From: Paraburkholderia polaris
GTDB taxonomy: Bacteria > Pseudomonadota > Gammaproteobacteria > Burkholderiales > Burkholderiaceae
Direction of reading: 5' to 3'
DNA: 64,000 nt
Assembly (NCBI RefSeq): GCF_012927345.1
Contig: NZ_JABBGJ010000016.1
Span: forward strand, 1 to 64,000
Under the pieces are notes generated by a model. It did not search any database, was not told where the DNA came from, and saw only the letters and a list, made by a program, of their open reading frames with translations. Positions 59,776 through 64,000 of the stretch are shown here, in pieces (positions within the stretch are counted from its first letter, which is position 1; each line of letters begins with the position of its first letter). The translations under genes and the position numbers were made by a program.

Positions 59776-60669
59776 TTGGCTCGTATCGTCCTGAAGATCG
59801 ACGTCGACACGCTGCGCGGCACCCGCGAAGGCGTGCCGAATCTTGCGCGCATCTTCGACCGCTTCAAGGCGCGCGCCACTTTCCTCTTCAGCCTCGGTCC
59901 CGACCACACCGGTTGGGCGATGCGCCGCGTGTTGCGGCCGGGCTTTCTGAAGAAAGTGTCGCGCACGTCGGTGGTTGAACATTACGGCATCAAGCAACTG
60001 ATGTACGGCGTGCTGCTACCGGGGCCGGACATCGGCGTGAAGACCGCCGCGGAAATGCGCGCGATTCATGAAGCCGGTTTCGAATGCGGCATTCACACGT
60101 GGGACCACGTTTACTGGCAGGACAACGTGCGTTCGCAAGACCGCGAGTGGACCGAGAAGCAGATGCAGAAGAGCTTCAACCGCTTCATCGCGATCTTCGG
60201 CACGTCGCCCGCCACACACGGTGCGGCGGGCTGGCAGATGAACGGCCATGCGTTTGAGCAGATCGACGCGTGGGGCATGCGGTACGCGTCCGACGGGCGC
60301 GGCCACTCGCCGTATCTGCCGGTGGTCGGCGGCAGGCAACTATCGCATGTGCAGATGCCCACCACGCTGCCCACGCTCGACGAAGTACTGGGCGTGGATG
60401 GTGTCGATGAACACAACGTCGCCGCATGGATGTTGAAGCACACCGAAAACAATCCGCACGATCAGGTGTTCACGCTGCACGCGGAGCTCGAAGGACAAAA
60501 GCTCGCGCCGATTTTCGAACAACTGCTGGAGGGCTGGCGCGCGCAAGGCCATACCTTCGCGACCATGGGTGATTACTACGCCACGCTAGACCGCAGCACG
60601 CTGCCATCGTACCCTGTTACGTGGGGCGAAATTCCAGGCCGCTCCGGCGAGTTGATTGTCCAGCCCTGA
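59776..60669 (+). CDS. arnD: 4-deoxy-4-formamido-L-arabinose-phosphoundecaprenol deformylase ArnD
   Basis: 297-aa polysaccharide-deacetylase-fold enzyme that removes the formyl group from the lipid-linked sugar. Metal and catalytic residues are visible in KIDVDTLRGTREG (Asp-Asp type start) and FECGIHTWDHVYWQD (His). The start is TTG at 59776, with AAGG 8 bp upstream and 10 bp after the previous stop. Last gene of the arn unit. The 154-bp gap to bcp shows no gene. Confidence 0.93.
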   Translation: MARIVLKIDVDTLRGTREGVPNLARIFDRFKARATFLFSLGPDHTGWAMRRVLRPGFLKKVSRTSVVEHYGIKQLMYGVLLPGPDIGVKTAAEMRAIHEAGFECGIHTWDHVYWQDNVRSQDREWTEKQMQKSFNRFIAIFGTSPATHGAAGWQMNGHAFEQIDAWGMRYASDGRGHSPYLPVVGGRQLSHVQMPTTLPTLDEVLGVDGVDEHNVAAWMLKHTENNPHDQVFTLHAELEGQKLAPIFEQLLEGWRAQGHTFATMGDYYATLDRSTLPSYPVTWGEIPGRSGELIVQP

Positions 60670-60823
60670 CTGGCCAAGCTACAGCCGGCCGTGACGACCC
60701 GAGCGCCGCGCGAGCGTAGACCACGCGCGAGTCGCCCTCCCCAAAAGCCTCGATGCCAGGCCGATGCCGCAGCAGTTGCAAGTGCAAGTACTGTGGCGAC
60801 GGCCATAACAACCGGAGAACCTC

Positions 60824-61285
60824 GTGCCCATCGCAGTCGACCAACCCGTCCCCGACTTTACCGCCCCCGCTACCGGTGGCGAGATCACGCTGTCCAAGCT
60901 GCGGGGCAAGAAGGTGGTGCTGTATTTCTATCCGAAGGACAACACGCCGGGCTGCACGACCGAAGGTCTGCAGTTTCGCGATCTCTATCCGAAGTTCAAA
61001 AAAGCCGGCGCGGAAATTCTTGGTGTGTCGCGCGACAGCCTGCGCTCCCATGACAATTTCAAGGCAAAGCTCGAACTGCCGTTTCCGTTGGTCTCGGACC
61101 CCGAAGAAACCTTGTGTGCGCTCTTCGGCGTCATGAAATTGAAGAAAATGTATGGCAAAGAAGTACGTGGGATCGAACGCTCCACGTTCCTGATCGACGC
61201 CGAAGGCGTGCTGCGCCAGGAGTGGCGCGGCGTGAAAGTGCCAGGGCATGTCGATGACATTCTGGAGGCTGTACAAGCGCTTTGA
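60824..61285 (+). CDS. bcp: Thioredoxin-dependent thiol peroxidase Bcp/PrxQ
   Basis: 153-aa peroxiredoxin reducing organic peroxides and H2O2. The peroxidatic Cys is in YPKDNTPGCTTEGLQFRD, followed by GVSRDSLRSHDNFK. The usual PrxQ resolving Cys five residues later is Glu here (CTTEGL), but another Cys is in EETLCALFGV. The start is GTG at 60824 with GGAG 6 bp upstream. Confidence 0.93.
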   Translation: MPIAVDQPVPDFTAPATGGEITLSKLRGKKVVLYFYPKDNTPGCTTEGLQFRDLYPKFKKAGAEILGVSRDSLRSHDNFKAKLELPFPLVSDPEETLCALFGVMKLKKMYGKEVRGIERSTFLIDAEGVLRQEWRGVKVPGHVDDILEAVQAL

Positions 61286-61409
61286 GGCGCGTTATATTGG
61301 GTTCCAATGAGTGCCTGTCCACCCCACACTTTTCGCAGCTGCGCCAGACTTGACGGCCGTTTCGTCGGTGCCGTCGAAGTCATGAGGCGCAACGCGATAA
61401 CCGAAGGCG

Positions 61410-61447
61410 AGCCGCTTGTCCCGTACGCCGGGGCGGCGGCTTTTTTA
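61410..61447 (+). terminator. Intrinsic terminator in the bcp-phoH gap
   Basis: Imperfect GC-rich hairpin (AGCCGC ... GCGGCT with inner CCCG/CGGGG pairing) followed by six T. It is 125 bp after bcp, so it may end the bcp transcript or a separate small RNA. No confident gene in 61286-61632. Confidence 0.6.
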
Positions 61448-61632
61448 ATTGCGCGCAGCCGTTCGTTCACTCGGCCACGCGTTTCCGTTAAGGAGCCGAT
61501 CGAAGACCAGGCGAACCGGCATCTCTAGACCGAATGCGCGCCTCCGGGCGCAAACTGCGTGCGCACCCACTGGCACCGGCAGAATGCGACAGGCGGCGCA
61601 CGAAATGTGACCCGATTATTTCGAGGGAAACC

Positions 61633-63519
61633 ATGCCTTTGCCTACCCCCCCCAGCAAGCTCGGCAATCTCCTGCCGCCTGACGAATACAAGGCCAAAGC
61701 CGCCGCGCCGGCGCGCTCCGCCGCGAAGAAACAGGCAGTCGAAGGGGAATCCGCAGAATCGGCCGATTACGGCCGCGCGAACGTCGCCACGCCGATGGCG
61801 CACGCCGCCAATGCCGCGACCACTTTGCGGCCCGTGCCGGCCTCGTCGGCCTCTTCTGTTGCGTCCGCATCTGCCGAGCAAGCTGCACCGGCGCGCAGCC
61901 GCAAATCGAAGCAGACCGCCGCATTGCTGCAACCGGTTCCCGCTGCCCGTCCACAAGCCGAGCCGGCCGCTTCTGCTGTACCGGCTGCCACACCTGCTAC
62001 CAAATCGCAGCCGGCCGTCGCGCGCGCGCCAAGCGCGAAAGATCCGGCCGCAAGCACGCCTGCAGCCGTAGCACCCAGCACACGTGGCACCAGCAAGAAG
62101 CGTGGCGCGTCCACCGACCCGCTCGAAATGCAGAAGCTCTTCGTGCTCGACACGAACGTGCTGATGCATGATCCAAGCTGCCTGTTCCGTTTCGAGGAAC
62201 ACGACGTCTATCTGCCGATGATGACGTTGGAAGAACTCGACAACCACAAGAAGGGCATGTCCGAAGTCGCGCGTAACGCTCGCCAGGTGAGCCGCACGCT
62301 GGACGCGCTGGTGGCGAACGCCGGCAACATGTCTGACGGCATCTCGCTTGCGCGTCTCGGCAGCCGTGAGGCGTCCGGGCGCCTGTACTTCCAGACCAAG
62401 CTCACCGCCATCGAGCCGGTCGAAGGTCTGCCGGAAGGCAAAGCCGACAACCAGATTCTCGGCGTGGTGCGCGCGCTGCAGCGCGACCGGATGGATCGCC
62501 AGGTCGTGCTGGTGTCGAAAGACATCAACATGCGCATCAAGGCTCATGCGCTTGGCCTGCCCGCGGAAGACTACTTCAACGACCAGGTGCTCGAAGACAG
62601 CGATCTGCTGTACTCGGGCATCCGCGCGCTGCCGCAGGATTTCTGGACCAAGCACGCGAAGGGCATGGAAAGCTGGCAGGACACCAAAACCGGCACCACG
62701 TATTACCGCGTGACGGGTCCGCTGTGCGCCTCGATGCTGGTCAACGAGTTCGTCTATCTGGAACCGCAGAACGGCGAGCCGACCTTTCATGCGCTGGTGC
62801 GCGAACTGAACGGCAAAACGGCGCTGCTGCAAACCTTGCGTGACTATGGCCACCACAAGAACAACGTGTGGGGCATCACGGCGCGCAATCGCGAGCAGAA
62901 CTTCGCACTGAACCTGTTGATGAATCCGGAGATCGACTTCGTCACGCTGCTGGGTCAGGCCGGTACCGGCAAGACGCTCGTCGCGCTCGCGGCGGGCCTT
63001 GCTCAGGTGCTCGACGACAAGCGCTACAACGAGATCATCGTAACGCGTGCAACGGTGCCGGTCGGTGAAGACATCGGCTTCCTGCCGGGTACGGAAGAGG
63101 AAAAAATGCAGCCATGGATGGGTGCATTCGACGACAACCTCGAAGTCCTGCAGAAAACCGACGACGCCGCCGGCGAATGGGGCCGCGCCGCGACGCAGGA
63201 ACTGATCCGCTCGCGCCTGAAGGTCAAGAGCATGAACTTCATGCGCGGCCGTACCTTCGTGGACAAGTATCTGATCATCGACGAGGCGCAAAACCTGACG
63301 CCGAAGCAGATGAAGACGCTGGTCACGCGAGCTGGTCCGGGCACGAAAATCATCTGCCTGGGCAATATCGCGCAGATCGATACGCCTTACCTGACGGAAG
63401 GCAGCTCGGGTCTGACGTACGTGGTCGACCGCTTCAAAGGCTGGGCGCACAGCGGGCATGTGACGCTGGCACGCGGCGAGCGTTCGCGTCTCGCGGATTA
63501 CGCTTCGGAAATTCTTTAA
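61633..63519 (+). CDS. PIN-PhoH family ATPase
   Basis: 628-aa fusion. Residues ~1-160 are an Ala/Pro-rich linker. A PIN ribonuclease-like domain starts near residue 172 (KLFVLDTNVLMHDPSCLFRF) with acidic residues such as MMTLEELDNHKKG. The PhoH ATPase has Walker A LLGQAGTGKTLVALAAGL and Walker B YLIIDEAQNLTPKQMKTLVT. PhoH2-type PIN-PhoH proteins can be RNA helicase/ribonucleases; here it is a core-genome copy. The start at 61633 has GAGGG 5 bp upstream. Confidence 0.92.
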   Translation: MPLPTPPSKLGNLLPPDEYKAKAAAPARSAAKKQAVEGESAESADYGRANVATPMAHAANAATTLRPVPASSASSVASASAEQAAPARSRKSKQTAALLQPVPAARPQAEPAASAVPAATPATKSQPAVARAPSAKDPAASTPAAVAPSTRGTSKKRGASTDPLEMQKLFVLDTNVLMHDPSCLFRFEEHDVYLPMMTLEELDNHKKGMSEVARNARQVSRTLDALVANAGNMSDGISLARLGSREASGRLYFQTKLTAIEPVEGLPEGKADNQILGVVRALQRDRMDRQVVLVSKDINMRIKAHALGLPAEDYFNDQVLEDSDLLYSGIRALPQDFWTKHAKGMESWQDTKTGTTYYRVTGPLCASMLVNEFVYLEPQNGEPTFHALVRELNGKTALLQTLRDYGHHKNNVWGITARNREQNFALNLLMNPEIDFVTLLGQAGTGKTLVALAAGLAQVLDDKRYNEIIVTRATVPVGEDIGFLPGTEEEKMQPWMGAFDDNLEVLQKTDDAAGEWGRAATQELIRSRLKVKSMNFMRGRTFVDKYLIIDEAQNLTPKQMKTLVTRAGPGTKIICLGNIAQIDTPYLTEGSSGLTYVVDRFKGWAHSGHVTLARGERSRLADYASEIL

Positions 63520-63544
63520 GTTTCAACGCTCTAGCTTCAACCAG

Positions 63545-63581
63545 AAGCCGCGCCCGGGTCATCCCGGACGCGGCTTTTTTA
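63545..63581 (+). terminator. Rho-independent terminator after phoH
   Basis: AAGCCGCGCCCGGG / CCCGGACGCGGCTT stem with one mismatch, loop TCAT and a T run, 25 bp after the stop. Confidence 0.9.
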
Positions 63582-63724
63582 TTCGGCACGCGTTCCCGAT
63601 GGGCAACACTTAGCGCGCAAACTTCAAGTAAGTTGTCAGGAATTCTTGCCCGAGCCATGTTCGACGGGCTACCATCCCGAAATCGTCCGCCATTAAACGA
63701 GCGTTTATCGCTCACTCCGTGTTC

Positions 63725-64000
63725 ATGCGCCGACTCGCCTTCTCGCTGCTGACCGTTTTGCTGCTCGCCGCTTGCGCCGGCGCGCCGCAAAAGACGTCGC
63801 GCGGGCCGGGTTCATCGGTCGTGGTCACGAACGGCGCTTATCATGCGCCACCGCCGGGCTTCCCGAATTTCGTCGACCACAGCATCGGCCGTGAGGAAAT
63901 CTCAATCCAGGCGATGAGTCTGGTTGGTATTCCATACCGTTGGGGTGGTAATACGCCCGATAGCGGTTTCGATTGCAGCGGATTAGTTCGCTACGTTGTA
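63725..64000 (+). CDS. NlpC/P60 family lipoprotein (3' end outside window)
   Basis: The first 92 codons are visible and the frame is open to the edge. A signal peptide MRRLAFSLLTVLLLAACAG has the lipobox LAAC (Cys17). The NlpC/P60 cysteine peptidase domain begins near residue 62 (AMSLVGIPYRWGGNTPDSGF) with the catalytic Cys in FDCSGLVRYV. Predicted to cleave peptidoglycan stem peptides, anchored in the outer membrane. The gap 63582-63724 shows no clear promoter. Confidence 0.88.
   Translation, partial: MRRLAFSLLTVLLLAACAGAPQKTSRGPGSSVVVTNGAYHAPPPGFPNFVDHSIGREEISIQAMSLVGIPYRWGGNTPDSGFDCSGLVRYVV

Noticed and set aside
61307..61528. 73-codon frame between bcp and phoH
   Set aside because: It reads through a hairpin-T terminator and has no similarity or ribosome binding site that I can see.
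61525..63459. 644-codon open frame on the minus strand
   Set aside because: Antisense to the PIN-PhoH gene.

Overview
The window is a stretch of core chromosome from a beta-proteobacterium of the family Burkholderiaceae, most likely Paraburkholderia or Burkholderia. The evidence is high GC with strongly GC-biased third codon positions, a complete phaC-phaA-phaB-phaR polyhydroxybutyrate cluster, the order surE-pcm-nlpD-rpoS, an Ara4N lipid A operon with arnA split in two, and Burkholderia-type RimO, BktB and PhaB sequences. I recognise no insertion sequence, prophage, CRISPR array, rRNA or tRNA. Genes are densely packed and most neighbours are operonic, often with 4-bp ATGA stop/start overlaps.

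Layout. 1-9.9 kb (minus strand): a partial beta-ketothiolase bktB, a PfkB-type sugar kinase, rimO, dusC, then phaR, phaB, phaA and phaC. dusC lies between two diverged copies of a ~190-bp segment that carries the start of rimO and its upstream region. 10.1-19.6 kb: pgeF and rluD, divergent from bamD; then rlmD, a PolB-like 3'-5' exonuclease, rpoS, nlpD, pcm and surE on the minus strand. 19.7-25.1 kb: a quinone oxidoreductase (+), then a minus-strand unit of a class III CoA-transferase followed by an ABC importer of the nitrate/sulfonate/taurine type. 25.1-29.4 kb: recR, ybaB, dnaX and the SRP RNA gene ffs, all minus. 29.8-41.4 kb: trxA, rho, a MerR-MFS-mtfA unit, rpmE2, a GT-C membrane protein with a MATE exporter, a MerR/carboxymuconolactone-decarboxylase pair, a ComEA-like protein with a histone H1-like tail, and a YidB-like protein. 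41.5-52.0 kb: clpB with a heat-shock-type promoter, nsrR divergent from a truncated haemoglobin gene, moaE-moaD-moeA, and an aminotransferase-hom-thrC unit. 52.5-60.7 kb (+): an Mth938-like gene, then arnT, a small EamA/SMR transporter, arnB, arnC, the two arnA halves and arnD. 60.8-64 kb: bcp, a PIN-PhoH ATPase and a partial NlpC/P60 lipoprotein.

How the genes work together. BktB and PhaA supply 3-ketoacyl-CoA, PhaB reduces it and PhaC polymerises it, with PhaR as granule-linked repressor. RimO, DusC, RluD, RlmD and bL31B act on ribosome or tRNA. RpoS, NlpD, Pcm, SurE, ClpB and Bcp form a stress group. NsrR and the globin look like a nitric-oxide response unit with a visible operator. The arn genes build and attach 4-amino-4-deoxy-L-arabinose to lipid A.

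No clearly new multi-gene system is present. The observations most worth following are the duplicated rimO control region in front of dusC, the CoA-transferase/importer pairing, the exported HhH protein with an H1-like tail, a near-leaderless MerR promoter, and the globin/NsrR control region.
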